A stretch of 64,000 bases of DNA from Vibrio aerogenes (GCF_024346755.1 NZ_AP024862.1:310001-374000), one strand, 5' to 3'; numbered from the stretch's first letter, positions 16,658 through 25,823 are shown. Notes: generated by a model not told the origin, from the letters alone. Made by a program: numbers and translations.

Positions 16658-18475
16658 ATGTCGTCAGCGAAAGTCAGTCAAATCAATGTTTATCCGGTGA
16701 AGTCAACCGGAGGTATCTCAATATCTCAGAGCTGGGTCGAAAAACAGGGGCTTGCTTTTGACCGAAGGTTGATGCTGGCATTGCCTGACGGGCAAATGAT
16801 CACAGCGAGATCGTTTCCACAGATATTGCAGATATCCAGTGTCATTGTGGCTGATGGATTGCGTTTCAGTGCAGAAGGAATGCCCGCTTTACACCTCAGA
16901 TATCAGGATTTCAAAATGCAGGCAGTTGATAGTACTGTCTGGAAAGATACGTTTACTGCCTACACAACCACCGATGAAGCGAATGACTGGTTCAGTCGTA
17001 TTATCGGTAAACACATCGAAGTGTTATTTACCGGTGATATTTCTCATCGTTACCGGGAGAAGCTTGGGCATGAAGTCAGTTTTGCCGATGGTTACCCGGT
17101 GTTGTTGATTAGTGAAGCATCGCTGGATGCGTTGAATGAGCGAAGCACGGAGCATCATCAGATGTCTCAGTTCCGGACGAATCTGGTGGTATCCGGGACA
17201 GAACCATTTGCGGAAGATGGCTGGAAACGCATCCGGATAGGTGACGTTGAATTTGAAGTCATGAAGCCTTGTGAACGTTGTATTATGACGACGGTTGATC
17301 CCGTGACCGGTAAACCGAGGCCAACCAAAGAGCCACTGCGGACGTTATCACAATTCAGGGCTAATGAATCAGGCGAAGTTTGTTTTGGTCAGAATCTGGT
17401 GGCCAAAAATGAAGGGATGATTCGGACTGACGATCCGATCGAAGTTCTGGAATATCAGGAGAAGGCCGTTTATCCCGAACTGCAGGAACAGGTGGTGCTC
17501 GAGTGTGTTGCGCGGGAAGAGATTGCCCGTGATTTTGTGACTTTCTGGCTGTCGGCAAAACAGGGCGCTGTTGCCGGTTATTTGCCCGGACAGTACATGT
17601 CCGTTGAACTTCAAATCGATGGCGGGCCGGTATCGCGTTGTTATACCCTCTCTTCTTCGCCATCCAGACCTGATTCGGTTGCACTTTCAGTAAAGCGGGT
17701 ACAGGGCGGTACGGTATCAAACTGGCTGATTGATCATTTTCATCCCGAACATGTTTTACTGGCAAAACAGCCGGACGGTGTTTTTCATCTCCCTGAATTA
17801 TCTGACAAGCCTTTGCTCTTGTTGTCAGCCGGAAGTGGTGTGACACCGATGTTATCTATGGTTCGCTGGCTGGCTGATCACAATCAACTTGATGATGTGG
17901 TGTTCTATCACCAGTGCCGCAGTGTGGAAGATATTCCCTGTCGCGATGAATTGCAGTCATTGCGGCAGGCGCATTCCGGATTACGTGTAATTTTCTCGCT
18001 GACGCAACCGCCGGTGGACTGGTTTGGGTTGAAAGGACGGCTGTCTTCGGCACATATGAAGCAGGTTCCGGCACTGGATGCCAGAGAAGTTTATATTTGT
18101 GGTCCTGAAGGATTTATTGATCAGGCCAGAGGACTTCTCGCCGAAGCGGGCGTTCCTGAAGATGCCTGTCATCAGGAATTATTTACAGCCGCTTCTGTGA
18201 CAGTTGACGCGCCATATCAGGATTTAATCATTCGTATGAATGATCATCAAATCACGGGTAACAACCAGCAAACGCTTCTGGAACAGGCTGAAAATCAGGA
18301 TATTTCGATACCATACAGCTGCCGTGCCGGTTTGTGTGGTGCCTGCCGGGTGAAAGTGACCCAAGGCAAAGTCAGACAGGAAAGCTCTCCGGCGCTTGAT
18401 GAAGATGCGGTGGCGCAGGGTATCGTCCTGGCCTGCTGCTGTACTCCGGAAACAGATGTGGATATCAGTTTCTGA
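16658..18475 (+). CDS. MOSC domain fused to ferredoxin reductase and 2Fe-2S domain
   Basis: 605 residues with AAGGAAAG before the ATG. Residues 1-265 form a MOSC_N plus MOSC pair like YcbX, with the molybdenum-cofactor Cys in FEVMKPCERC. Residues about 280-510 form an FNR-type flavin/NAD(P)H module, with the FAD motif RCYTLSSSP and a nucleotide motif SAGSGVTPMLSM. Residues about 515-605 form a plant-type 2Fe-2S domain with SCRAGLCGAC and the last ligand in ACCC. It therefore carries its own electron chain from NAD(P)H to a molybdenum site. YcbX detoxifies N-hydroxylated compounds such as hydroxylaminopurine; a similar role is likely. It is divergent from pyrC. Confidence 0.9.
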   Translation: MSSAKVSQINVYPVKSTGGISISQSWVEKQGLAFDRRLMLALPDGQMITARSFPQILQISSVIVADGLRFSAEGMPALHLRYQDFKMQAVDSTVWKDTFTAYTTTDEANDWFSRIIGKHIEVLFTGDISHRYREKLGHEVSFADGYPVLLISEASLDALNERSTEHHQMSQFRTNLVVSGTEPFAEDGWKRIRIGDVEFEVMKPCERCIMTTVDPVTGKPRPTKEPLRTLSQFRANESGEVCFGQNLVAKNEGMIRTDDPIEVLEYQEKAVYPELQEQVVLECVAREEIARDFVTFWLSAKQGAVAGYLPGQYMSVELQIDGGPVSRCYTLSSSPSRPDSVALSVKRVQGGTVSNWLIDHFHPEHVLLAKQPDGVFHLPELSDKPLLLLSAGSGVTPMLSMVRWLADHNQLDDVVFYHQCRSVEDIPCRDELQSLRQAHSGLRVIFSLTQPPVDWFGLKGRLSSAHMKQVPALDAREVYICGPEGFIDQARGLLAEAGVPEDACHQELFTAASVTVDAPYQDLIIRMNDHQITGNNQQTLLEQAENQDISIPYSCRAGLCGACRVKVTQGKVRQESSPALDEDAVAQGIVLACCCTPETDVDISF

Positions 18476-18495
18476 CAGCTATCTTTGTCTCGCGG

Positions 18496-19125
18496 CTATT
18501 CGTGTCCGGACTGGCTGTTTTCCCCAAGAATCAACTGACGCATCTGTTGATATTGTGTCAGTTGTCCCTGAAACAGTGTGTCTGCAATTTGGACAGAATT
18601 GCTGCCGGATAGCTTCATCTTCTGTGCTTCTCTGACGAGCAGGGCTGTGTGCACTTCTGCTGACAGCCTATTTTCTCCCGCGCTCTTCTGCGCTTGCCAG
18701 TGCAGCACCTGCTTTGTCTGAGCAGCTGGCAGGGACGGGCTGAATTGTTGCATTTCATCTTTCAGAACGGCAGTCAAATGTACAAAGACTGCTTCCTTCC
18801 GTGTAGCGTTTTTCAGGCGCTGAAGCAAAGATAAACACAAACCAGAAGGTGAAACATAGCCTGCCTGTGACGGGAATATGTCTGCCAGACGGGCTGAAAA
18901 TTCAACATGAACACCACGGGTTCCCGGCAGGAATGTCAACGCATTCAGACAACGAAAGGGAATCCAGATTGCCTGACCGGCTGCGACGATATACTCAGAC
19001 TTCCCGAGCCTGAGTAACATCATTCCTTCTTCGATGAGAAAAAACTGGTGTTTCAACGATTTTTTTCTGGCGGTGAAGATGAGGAAATCTTCCTGAAAAC
19101 ACTCACTTTGTATAGCGTAATGCAT
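18496..19125 (-). CDS. AraC-type cupin protein lacking a recognisable HTH pair
   Basis: 209 residues. The first 110 resemble the arabinose-binding cupin of AraC regulators (SEYIVAAGQAIWIPFRCLNALTF, then a GVHVEFSARLADIFP turn). The last 60 residues would be where the AraC HTH belongs, but they are short and degenerate: an EVHTALLVREAQKMKL stretch and no second helix-turn-helix. Normal AraC proteins are 270-300 residues. It may be a truncated regulator or a sensor that acts through another protein. It is divergent from the acyltransferase gene and shares its spacer, which holds a FadR-type palindrome, so a lipid-linked role is possible. Function is inferred only from position. Confidence 0.55.
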   Translation of the reverse strand: MHYAIQSECFQEDFLIFTARKKSLKHQFFLIEEGMMLLRLGKSEYIVAAGQAIWIPFRCLNALTFLPGTRGVHVEFSARLADIFPSQAGYVSPSGLCLSLLQRLKNATRKEAVFVHLTAVLKDEMQQFSPSLPAAQTKQVLHWQAQKSAGENRLSAEVHTALLVREAQKMKLSGSNSVQIADTLFQGQLTQYQQMRQLILGENSQSGHE

Positions 19126-19205
19126 ATTGAATCTCTCTGTTGCAGAAGCGCGTAAGGTTAACGTCTTTCAGTGAAAAAGCCAAACAGCCTCTGGCTATGT
19201 TATGC

Positions 19206-19222
19206 ATCTGGTCTGACCAGAT
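19206..19222. promoter_or_regulatory. FadR-type operator
   Basis: ATCTGGTCTGACCAGAT is a perfect 17-base palindrome that agrees with the FadR consensus (AACTGGTCNGACCAGTT). It lies about 80 bases before the acyltransferase start and could control it and the divergent cupin gene. FadR responds to long-chain acyl-CoA. Confidence 0.8.
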
Positions 19223-19301
19223 TATGACATACTGAAGAAAAGCTGCGGATAAACTGAACTCCGCGTAGAATGGGCCAGTTTTTTTTCAAAGAAATGAAGT
19301 T

Positions 19302-20414
19302 ATGACATCTGAAACAGACCCGTATGCGGAAATTCGCCCGTATACTGATGCCGAAATACCGGCAGCGATTGATCGATTAATTCAGGATGATGAATTTATC
19401 CACGCTATTGTAGAGCATCGGTTCGACCGGCATAGTGGATGGGTAAAAGCTTTATTTTCTCCTCTGGTTAAAATTTATCTGAGAGTGAAATGGGCAAAAC
19501 TGAATTCTGTCGAAGCGATCCAGCTTGAGGTGAAGAAATATCTCGAGCAAACCCTGAAAAGCACTTCCCGGGGCGTGACCTATTCCGGACTGGATAAACT
19601 TGATAAAAATCAGTCCTATTTGTTTGTCTCCAATCATCGTGATATTGCGATGGATCCGGCGCTGGTCAATTATGGCCTGTATACGCACGGTCACCAGACG
19701 GTGCGCATTGCAATTGGCGATAATTTGTTACGTAAGCCATGTGCTACTGAGCTGATGAAGTTAAACAAAAGCTTTATTGTAAAAAGGTCTGCAAAAGGCC
19801 CCAGAGAAATGATGAAGGCACTGGGTACATTATCTGCCTATATCAAAGATTCTCTGGATACCGGAAATTCAGTCTGGATTGCTCAGCGGGAAGGTCGGGC
19901 GAAAGACGGGAATGACTTAACCGATCCAGCACTTTTAAAAATGTTTCATGTCGAAGGACGGCGGCAAAAAACGGATTTTGCGACTTATATTCAGTCACTC
20001 AGATTGGTCCCTGTGTCAATTTCATATGAAAATGACCCATGTGATATTGCTAAAGCAAAAGAGTTGTATGAAAAAGCGACTCAGGGCGCATATGAAAAGG
20101 GCGAGTTTGAAGACATTGAAAGCATTATTCAGGGGATTGTCGGTGATAAAGGGCATATACATGTTGCCTTTGGCGATGTGATTGAGCAGGAGTTTGAATC
20201 GCCTGAAGCCCTTGCAAATGAAATTGACCGGCAAATTCACCGTAACTATAAGCTGTTTCCTGTGAATCTTCTGGCGGCGGGAAAGGAAGAAAGTGCCGAA
20301 ATCACTGATGATACCCGCCAGACGCTCAGACAGAAGCTGTCCATGTTACCGGAAGGTGCACATGAGTATTTATTGTCAAGCTATGCCAATCCGGTAAAGA
20401 ACGTGCCTGAATAA
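19302..20414 (+). CDS. PlsC-like 1-acyl-glycerol-3-phosphate acyltransferase family protein
   Basis: 370 residues. The acyltransferase block is clear: LFVSNHRDIAMDPALV, where the catalytic His normally heads HX4D but the distal Asp here is at +6, then IVKRSAKGPREM and WIAQREGRAKDGND. The NHRDI form is found in a subgroup of bacterial glycerolipid acyltransferases. There is no clear membrane helix, so the protein is probably peripheral. The promoter region holds a FadR-type operator, which links expression to fatty-acid supply and supports a lipid role. The exact acceptor (lysophosphatidate or another lipid) cannot be fixed from sequence. Confidence 0.83.
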   Translation: MTSETDPYAEIRPYTDAEIPAAIDRLIQDDEFIHAIVEHRFDRHSGWVKALFSPLVKIYLRVKWAKLNSVEAIQLEVKKYLEQTLKSTSRGVTYSGLDKLDKNQSYLFVSNHRDIAMDPALVNYGLYTHGHQTVRIAIGDNLLRKPCATELMKLNKSFIVKRSAKGPREMMKALGTLSAYIKDSLDTGNSVWIAQREGRAKDGNDLTDPALLKMFHVEGRRQKTDFATYIQSLRLVPVSISYENDPCDIAKAKELYEKATQGAYEKGEFEDIESIIQGIVGDKGHIHVAFGDVIEQEFESPEALANEIDRQIHRNYKLFPVNLLAAGKEESAEITDDTRQTLRQKLSMLPEGAHEYLLSSYANPVKNVPE

Positions 20415-20490
20415 CAGAGCTACGCGCATCACTTGTTGCTTGGACAAGATGATCATCACATGATCGCCATCAGTTGTCGGGTAAGCTTGA

Positions 20491-21096
20491 CTACCTGACA
20501 ACAACACCGCCCAGAGTGAGTTTTTCCGGCCATTTTTTGATGACATTCCCGCCAAGAAAAATGTTGCCTTTGACGGTGAGCTTATCTGGAAAAGCTCTGA
20601 TACCAGAACCACCAATGTGCAAATCCCCATCAACAATCAGCCCGTCCGGAAGCTCTTTTAACGGTGTTCTGACCACACTTAAATCACCTTTTACCCGAAG
20701 TCTTGCCGGTAATTTATTCAGAGATGTATCGGTGAAATTAAGATAGCCGCCAACCCGGATACCAGCTGGCCAGTTTTTTATCCGGGCGCCCAGAAAATTA
20801 GCCGAACCCTTAATTTTTGTCCCTCTGGGAACATTTTCCAGAGCACAATTTGTGGCGACAAGGCTTCCTTGTACGTCGAGTCCCCGCGGCAATGATTTAA
20901 TGTCTGTCCGCGAGATATTGAGATCCCGTTTTACCGTCAGGCCTTCCGGTAACTGGGTATATGGTTTATCGGTTAAATCGAGGTTGCCGTAGTTATCCAG
21001 ATAATTCAGCAGGTGATAATGGTCAAGCAAAGCTGCTGATAGCGGTAAATGTATCAACAAGAGACATCCGAAAAGAAAGGTGATAATTTTACGCAC
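20491..21096 (-). CDS. Exported short-repeat (LRR-like or beta-solenoid) protein
   Basis: 201 residues if translation begins at the GTG at 21096, directly before a good signal peptide (RKIITFLFGCLLLIHLPLSA). An ATG at 21198 would add 34 residues with no family character. The mature protein is built from about eight repeats of 19-20 residues with the pattern LPxGLxVxGdLxxxxTxIkxLP, for example LPARLRVKGDLSVVRTPLKE. Such spacing resembles bacterial leucine-rich or bactofilin-like solenoids. It is probably periplasmic or surface-exposed; a binding role is inferred. It converges on the acyltransferase, with a GTTGTCGGGTA/TACCTGACAAC hairpin at the junction. Confidence 0.65.
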   Translation of the reverse strand: MRKIITFLFGCLLLIHLPLSAALLDHYHLLNYLDNYGNLDLTDKPYTQLPEGLTVKRDLNISRTDIKSLPRGLDVQGSLVATNCALENVPRGTKIKGSANFLGARIKNWPAGIRVGGYLNFTDTSLNKLPARLRVKGDLSVVRTPLKELPDGLIVDGDLHIGGSGIRAFPDKLTVKGNIFLGGNVIKKWPEKLTLGGVVVR

Positions 21097-21258
21097 GCTT
21101 GTATTCTTATACTGAAAATGTGTGAGTTTTAGTATGGCGGAAGCGATTCTGGCTTTCAATATCAATGGAAGGAAAGATAAAGAGGCAACGTGTTGCACAG
21201 ATCACTCCGTGGCCCGTCAGTACGTGCATTGACGTATCGTCAGGCCACGGAAAAGTCA

Positions 21259-21564
21259 TTACTCTTTTATCAGGGAGCGGGACTTCAGTTCAAAAATTAT
21301 TTTTTCAGCGCTGACTTCAAATTCAAACCGGGCCGTAAGTTCCTGCGTCTCTTCATTGATGGGATCAGCTTCATACTTAACATTGGCACAAACCTGTTTC
21401 GCAAGTTCGATATATTTATCCAGTTCAGACTGTAACGCTTCATTGGTGCCACCCATGATTTTTACATCGGCAACATTGTCCCCTTCCTTGATGATATAAC
21501 CGATTTCTCCGAAGGTTCCGCATGCTTCGCAAACATCATTTTCAACCGGGTCATTTGTGCTCAT
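21259..21564 (-). CDS. DUF406 (YfcZ/YiiS) family protein
   Basis: 101 residues with GAGG before the ATG. It has the family's N-terminal cysteine motif (VCEACGTFGEIGYII), the ELAKQVCANVKYEADP centre and a FEFEVSAEKIIFELKSR end seen in YfcZ/YiiS proteins. These are small cytosolic proteins of unknown function; some are linked to fatty-acid genes in other gammaproteobacteria. It stands alone. Confidence 0.85.
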   Translation of the reverse strand: MSTNDPVENDVCEACGTFGEIGYIIKEGDNVADVKIMGGTNEALQSELDKYIELAKQVCANVKYEADPINEETQELTARFEFEVSAEKIIFELKSRSLIKE

Positions 21565-22081
21565 AAGATATCCTCTAAAATAACGACTATTTCAGGCTCA
21601 TTATACTTGAAACTGAAGAGAATGATTTGGATTTATTTTATTCCCCGCAACCCGGAAAAATATCAAATGTGTCTCAGAACTGTCTGCTTGTTGTTAAATT
21701 TGCTGCGAAATTTCTTGAGGCTAATTGAGCATATATAAAAAACAGATGACTCTTTCGGGTTATATATAAAATAACTGAATGTGATTTTGTTCACGAAATC
21801 ATCAGTTGCATTGATAGGAATGTAGCAGATTTGGTACGAGTTAATTGTACACCCTCCGGGATTTGAGAACATGAGGTAAAAATAAAGACAAGTATTTCGT
21901 TTATCTGTAATGAATTGCGGTGGTCACCGAAAGTATACCGATGAACTGAAATTCAGGGAATTTCCGGAATAGTGTGTTTTTGATACCGGGTTCTCTGGGG
22001 CAATATTATTTTTACACGGCAGAAATATCTTCTCAGGGTTTGATGGAGATAGCCTTATATTTTTTTCGAGAGAGCAGAACT
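21565..22081. other. Long divergent spacer with a CRP-like site
   Basis: About 517 AT-rich bases between the DUF406 and TetR genes. TGTGATTTTGTTCACG at 21780-21795 is a good match to TGTGA-N6-TCACA. Small frames here lack ribosome binding sites. A small RNA cannot be excluded, but no terminator is seen. Confidence 0.45.
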
Positions 22082-22543
22082 ATGCCAAAGCGTAGCAAAG
22101 AAGAGACAGAAATTACTATCCAGACTATTTTGGATGTAGTTGTCGACCAGATTTTAAATTTGGGATACGACAAAATGTCATATACAACGTTAAGTGAACA
22201 GACAGGTATTTCACGCACAGGAATTAGTCACCATTTTCCCCGCAAGATTGACTTTGTGGCTGCATTAGATAGTAAAATATATCAGCTTTTAATCTCTTAT
22301 CTTGATTTGGACAGTGGTATTCAGTCGTTTCGTGAAAGCTGGATCAAAGCCTTAAAACAACCTCAGTTTATTGCAGTATTACGGCTTATTTTTCATCATA
22401 TTATTTCTACCGAAGGCTCGGCTGAATTTTCCAGGAAAGGTTTGGATTGCGTTTATTCCCAAATTAAAGACAACCTGGGAGAAGATGCGGAAAAAGAGCT
22501 GGAGTGGTTAATTGGAAAGTCGTTAATCGTCATGGGACAGTGA
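22082..22543 (+). CDS. TetR-family transcriptional regulator
   Basis: 153 residues from MPKRSKEETEITIQ, chosen because the TetR HTH follows directly; 36 upstream in-frame codons carry no family content. The HTH is at about 28-50 (YTTLSEQTGISRTGISHHFPRKIDFVAAL). The ligand domain is shorter than in typical 190-220 residue TetR proteins, so it may bind a small ligand or act mainly as a dimerising module. No obvious divergent target is present; the next gene is a GGDEF/EAL protein on the same strand. A hairpin with T tract follows at 22549-22576. Confidence 0.8.
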   Translation: MPKRSKEETEITIQTILDVVVDQILNLGYDKMSYTTLSEQTGISRTGISHHFPRKIDFVAALDSKIYQLLISYLDLDSGIQSFRESWIKALKQPQFIAVLRLIFHHIISTEGSAEFSRKGLDCVYSQIKDNLGEDAEKELEWLIGKSLIVMGQ

Positions 22544-22548
22544 GTCAT

Positions 22549-22576
22549 AAAAAGGCTGTGAAAACAGTCTTTTTAT
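22549..22576 (+). terminator. Intrinsic terminator after the TetR gene
   Basis: AAAGGCTGT and ACAGTCTTT pair around GAAA, followed by TTATT. Confidence 0.65.
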
Positions 22577-22793
22577 TCATTTAATTTTATGATGATTCAG
22601 TCAAAAAACAGACGTTAGCATTACTGTACAAGTTGAGTATCTTATGCAGGATTTACGGAGTGAATGATATTAATATTTCTATTGTCTCATATATGTATTT
22701 AGCCTTATTTTTGTTAAATTAGTGTGATGATGGTGATGAATATTGATTCCGGTTGTCTTCAATGGTATTCGTAAAAATTAAAAACGGCATAGT

Positions 22794-24725
22794 TTGGATA
22801 TTCACAAGATGCTGAGTATTAACGTTGATGGACTGGTTGTGCCGGAAACTTTTCTGGATAGCTGGCGCAACATTGTGCATTTAACAACAGATTTCCTTCA
22901 ATTAAGTTCTGCTGCCATTTATGTTTGCAGAAATAATGATCAAGCAGAAGAACTGTGCCGGTATGTCAGTCAGGACAGATGCGCTCAGATGACTTCTGAA
23001 TCTGTGATTCCTTTTGTACACATTGTCATGAAATCGCATCAGTCACTGTGGTTTCCGGATTCTGGCGGCCAGAAGTCGGATGAAGGCAATGATAATGAAG
23101 GCACAACGCATTTAGTCAGTGAACCGGTTTCAACCGTGAGCATGGCCGGGGCGTTTCCTTTGTTCTGGCCGACAAGACAGTTATTTGGCGTACTCGTGGT
23201 TGTGGACGATCAGCATAAAACACTGACAGAAAATGAGTCCTTACTACTGAACAATTACCACCATACGATAGAATCTCATCTGGCCAGTATCTACCAACAG
23301 GCCGAAATCCATCATTTGAATCAGCACGTAGAACAGTACCAGAATCTGGACTTTAAGAACCTGACAGACTTTTTATGTAAAGAAATCGATCGCCGTAAAG
23401 TTGTCGAGCAGCAGCTTCGCTATCATAAACATTATGATTCCGGAACCGGTTTTTTAAACCGCTTCTCACTGGATATGAAACTGAGGAACCTTTTATCGGT
23501 GAATCAACAAGAATTCGGCGTGATTTATATCGGATTCAAAAATGCATATTTATTACAAAGCCAGTTCGGATATCAGGCATGGGATGAGGTGCTCAAGCAG
23601 TACAGAAAGCAAATTGCGTTGATCGACAGCCAGTTCCGGATCACCACGGGCCGGCCAAATTCAACCGATCTGGTATTGATTGTTGAATCTGACCAGCTGA
23701 TATCTGATTTAGAAACAATATGTCATGCACTTGCTGAACAAAGCCAGACGGAGATACAGGTGCAGAAACATTCTTTTCCACTGAGGAGCTTTGCCGGCGT
23801 TTCAACCGCTTCGGAAGGGCAAACGTCTGTGGCATTAGTTGAAGACGCTTTTTCGGCGATGCTGTCCTGTAAAGAGTCGGGTGACCACTGGACTTATTCA
23901 TCAGAGCTACTGGCGAAGTCACCATTGCGCATCCATCAGCTGGAAAACTTTCTTTATAACGCGGTTAAAAACGAAAACATGTTGCTGTATTTTCAGCCCA
24001 AAGTTTGTCCGGATACTTATCAATGGCAAGGTGCAGAGGCGTTATTGCGCTGGCAGCATCCTGTGCTGGGTGATATTTCCAATGAAACACTGATTCATCT
24101 GGCAGAAAAAAATGGATTAATTTTTGAAATCGGCAGCTTCGTATTACATGCAGCAATCCGGAAGGCGAGTCAGTGGCGGCATGATGCACCCGTGTTTAAG
24201 ATCGCGGTGAACATTTCTGCAAAGCAGCTTTGTGATATCCGGTTAGTTGAGCAGGTAAAAAAATACTTAAAAGAGTTCCACCTTCCGGCAAGGTTCCTCG
24301 AAATTGAAGTGACCGAAAGTGCCCTCATTACTGATGAAGTGATGGCCCGTGAGGTTTTAGAGCGTTTACACGCTTTAGGGATTACCCTTTCTCTGGATGA
24401 TTTTGGAACCGGCTATGCTTCCTTCAGCTATCTGAAAAAGTATCCGTTTGACTGTATTAAAATAGATAAAAGTTTTATTCATTCCATTGAGCATAACGAC
24501 AAAGACCGGGAAATCGTCAGATCGATTATTCAGATTGCAGGGAAACTGGATTTGCAGGTGATTGCAGAAGGGATTGAAACGCCAGCGCAGGAACAGTTTG
24601 CAATCAGTGAAGGCTGTTCTTTTTGTCAGGGCTTCCTTTATGGACGGCCGATGCCATCTCATGAATTTGAGAAGAAGCTGATAAAACAAAAACAGGTGCT
24701 GTCCGGCTGTCATAGTCCGAATTAG
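22794..24725 (+). CDS. Degenerate GGDEF plus EAL domain protein
   Basis: 643 residues if the TTG at 22794 is used; an ATG five codons later is equally possible. Residues 20-180 look like a GAF sensor. Residues about 200-370 form a GGDEF domain whose GGDEF signature is lost. The EAL domain (about 385-640) has its catalytic set: EALLRWQHP, EVTESALI, DDFGTGYASFSYL, KIDKSFI and VIAEGIET. It should therefore hydrolyse cyclic di-GMP to pGpG, with the dead GGDEF serving as a regulatory part. There is no membrane segment, so it is cytosolic. The upstream start region is weak in ribosome binding sites. Confidence 0.88.
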   Translation: MDIHKMLSINVDGLVVPETFLDSWRNIVHLTTDFLQLSSAAIYVCRNNDQAEELCRYVSQDRCAQMTSESVIPFVHIVMKSHQSLWFPDSGGQKSDEGNDNEGTTHLVSEPVSTVSMAGAFPLFWPTRQLFGVLVVVDDQHKTLTENESLLLNNYHHTIESHLASIYQQAEIHHLNQHVEQYQNLDFKNLTDFLCKEIDRRKVVEQQLRYHKHYDSGTGFLNRFSLDMKLRNLLSVNQQEFGVIYIGFKNAYLLQSQFGYQAWDEVLKQYRKQIALIDSQFRITTGRPNSTDLVLIVESDQLISDLETICHALAEQSQTEIQVQKHSFPLRSFAGVSTASEGQTSVALVEDAFSAMLSCKESGDHWTYSSELLAKSPLRIHQLENFLYNAVKNENMLLYFQPKVCPDTYQWQGAEALLRWQHPVLGDISNETLIHLAEKNGLIFEIGSFVLHAAIRKASQWRHDAPVFKIAVNISAKQLCDIRLVEQVKKYLKEFHLPARFLEIEVTESALITDEVMAREVLERLHALGITLSLDDFGTGYASFSYLKKYPFDCIKIDKSFIHSIEHNDKDREIVRSIIQIAGKLDLQVIAEGIETPAQEQFAISEGCSFCQGFLYGRPMPSHEFEKKLIKQKQVLSGCHSPN

Positions 24726-24769
24726 CCGGTGGCCCGGTTGATGTGATGATAAAGAGAAAGAAATGAAAA

Positions 24770-24798
24770 CCCCGGCCGGATTCTCTCAGGCTGGGGAG
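24770..24798 (-). terminator. Candidate terminator for the DnaJ-related gene
   Basis: CCCCGGCC/GGCTGGGG hairpin. On the minus strand it is followed by TTTTC, about 140 bases after the DnaJ-related stop. Confidence 0.5.
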
Positions 24799-24856
24799 TA
24801 CGAATTGAAGGGCATGATTGAATGAACGTGATGTATGCCAGTTAGCGTGTCATATG

Positions 24857-24952
24857 ACAATTAAAGTACGCTATGCAAATTAATGTACGCTATGCAAATT
24901 AATGTACGCTATGCAAATTAACGTATGCTATGGAAATTAACGTAAAGTATGC
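24857..24952. repeat. 19-bp tandem repeat, about five copies, over a stop codon
   Basis: The unit is AAATTAATGTACGCTATGC. Two copies (24877-24914) are identical and the flanking ones diverge. The last copy contains the stop codon of the DnaJ-related gene. There are no spacers, so it is not a CRISPR array. Confidence 0.88.
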
Positions 24953-25551
24953 CAGGCTTCACAGAGAATCCGGAATTTATCGGCATCTCCACCCTGCCTG
25001 TCAGGGTGCCAGCGCAATGCGAGCCTGCGCCAGGTTTTTCTGATATCAGAGTCCGATGCATCGATAGGCAATTTGAATAATTTCAGTGCTCTGGCTCTGT
25101 CCATATTTGCGACGTTGTCGAAGCCCATATGCTTCTTGTAATGTGTCCAGAAGTCATTTAACAGTCGTTTCACTTCTCCTTCACTCGCTTCATAGTTCGA
25201 CCACTGAGTATAGTAACTGCGAAGGGGATCGGATTGATCGATGAAGTGGGCAACATGGCTCTGAACATGGCTTAATTCTATATTCATTGCTTCAACCTGC
25301 AGCCATTTTTCAGGGTAGAGCATTTCCTGTAACTGATAGAGCGCGTTCATGATCAGAAAATTTCTTTTGAACACATCTTTTTCCGGCGAAGGGTCTAATT
25401 CCGAAATATACCCAAGCTCATTGAGCCGGGCTGAAAGGACATGGACTTTCCATCCTGATGGCTCATGCTTCAAGATTTCAAGAATGGGCCAAATCAGCGG
25501 ATTTTCCATATGAGACTGGAACGTCGCCTGCAGCTCCTGACTTCCTGACAT
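24937..25551 (-). CDS. DnaJ-related protein with C-terminal J domain
   Basis: 204 residues from the ATG at 25551, which follows AAGGAG; a 45-codon upstream extension of the frame is rejected. The J domain is at the C-terminus (about 150-204), with the HPD motif in RRLALRWHPDRQGG, so it can stimulate a DnaK-type ATPase. The N-terminal 140 residues match the DNAJ_related arrangement (an NPLIWPILEILK opening and an alpha-helical body). The last codons and stop lie in a 19-bp tandem repeat, so the extreme C-terminus may vary between strains. The client is unknown. Confidence 0.85.
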   Translation of the reverse strand: MSGSQELQATFQSHMENPLIWPILEILKHEPSGWKVHVLSARLNELGYISELDPSPEKDVFKRNFLIMNALYQLQEMLYPEKWLQVEAMNIELSHVQSHVAHFIDQSDPLRSYYTQWSNYEASEGEVKRLLNDFWTHYKKHMGFDNVANMDRARALKLFKLPIDASDSDIRKTWRRLALRWHPDRQGGDADKFRILCEAWHTLR

Positions 25552-25796
25552 ATTTCTACTCCTTGGAGTGATTAAGCATCGCAGTTTATTTGTCGTGCGA
25601 TTGCGTGACTTTGCAAATACTCTGGTATCGTTTCCGGCATTGCGGTCCATATGATGGCCGTATGCTATGACATGAATACGTTTCATTGCATGGAGCTTGC
25701 TGCAACTCCAATCCTTTTGAGTATAGTAGTCGGATAAGTAACCATGTCAAAACAATTCAAGGATTTTCGGTTTTGCATCTCTGAATCATCCTGTCA

Positions 25797-25823
25797 GAGA
25801 CCTGCTTTTGCCGCACAGGTCTC
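25797..25823. other. Hairpin downstream of the binding-protein gene
   Basis: GAGACCTG and CAGGTCTC enclose 11 bases. It lies 75 bases after the minus-strand binding-protein gene, without a clear T tract. Confidence 0.35.

Noticed and set aside
21663..21872. 69-codon minus-strand frame
   Set aside because: It lies in an AT-rich spacer, overlaps a CRP-like site and lacks a ribosome binding site.
24857..24952. Possible CRISPR array
   Set aside because: The 19-base units abut each other with no spacers, and no cas genes are near.
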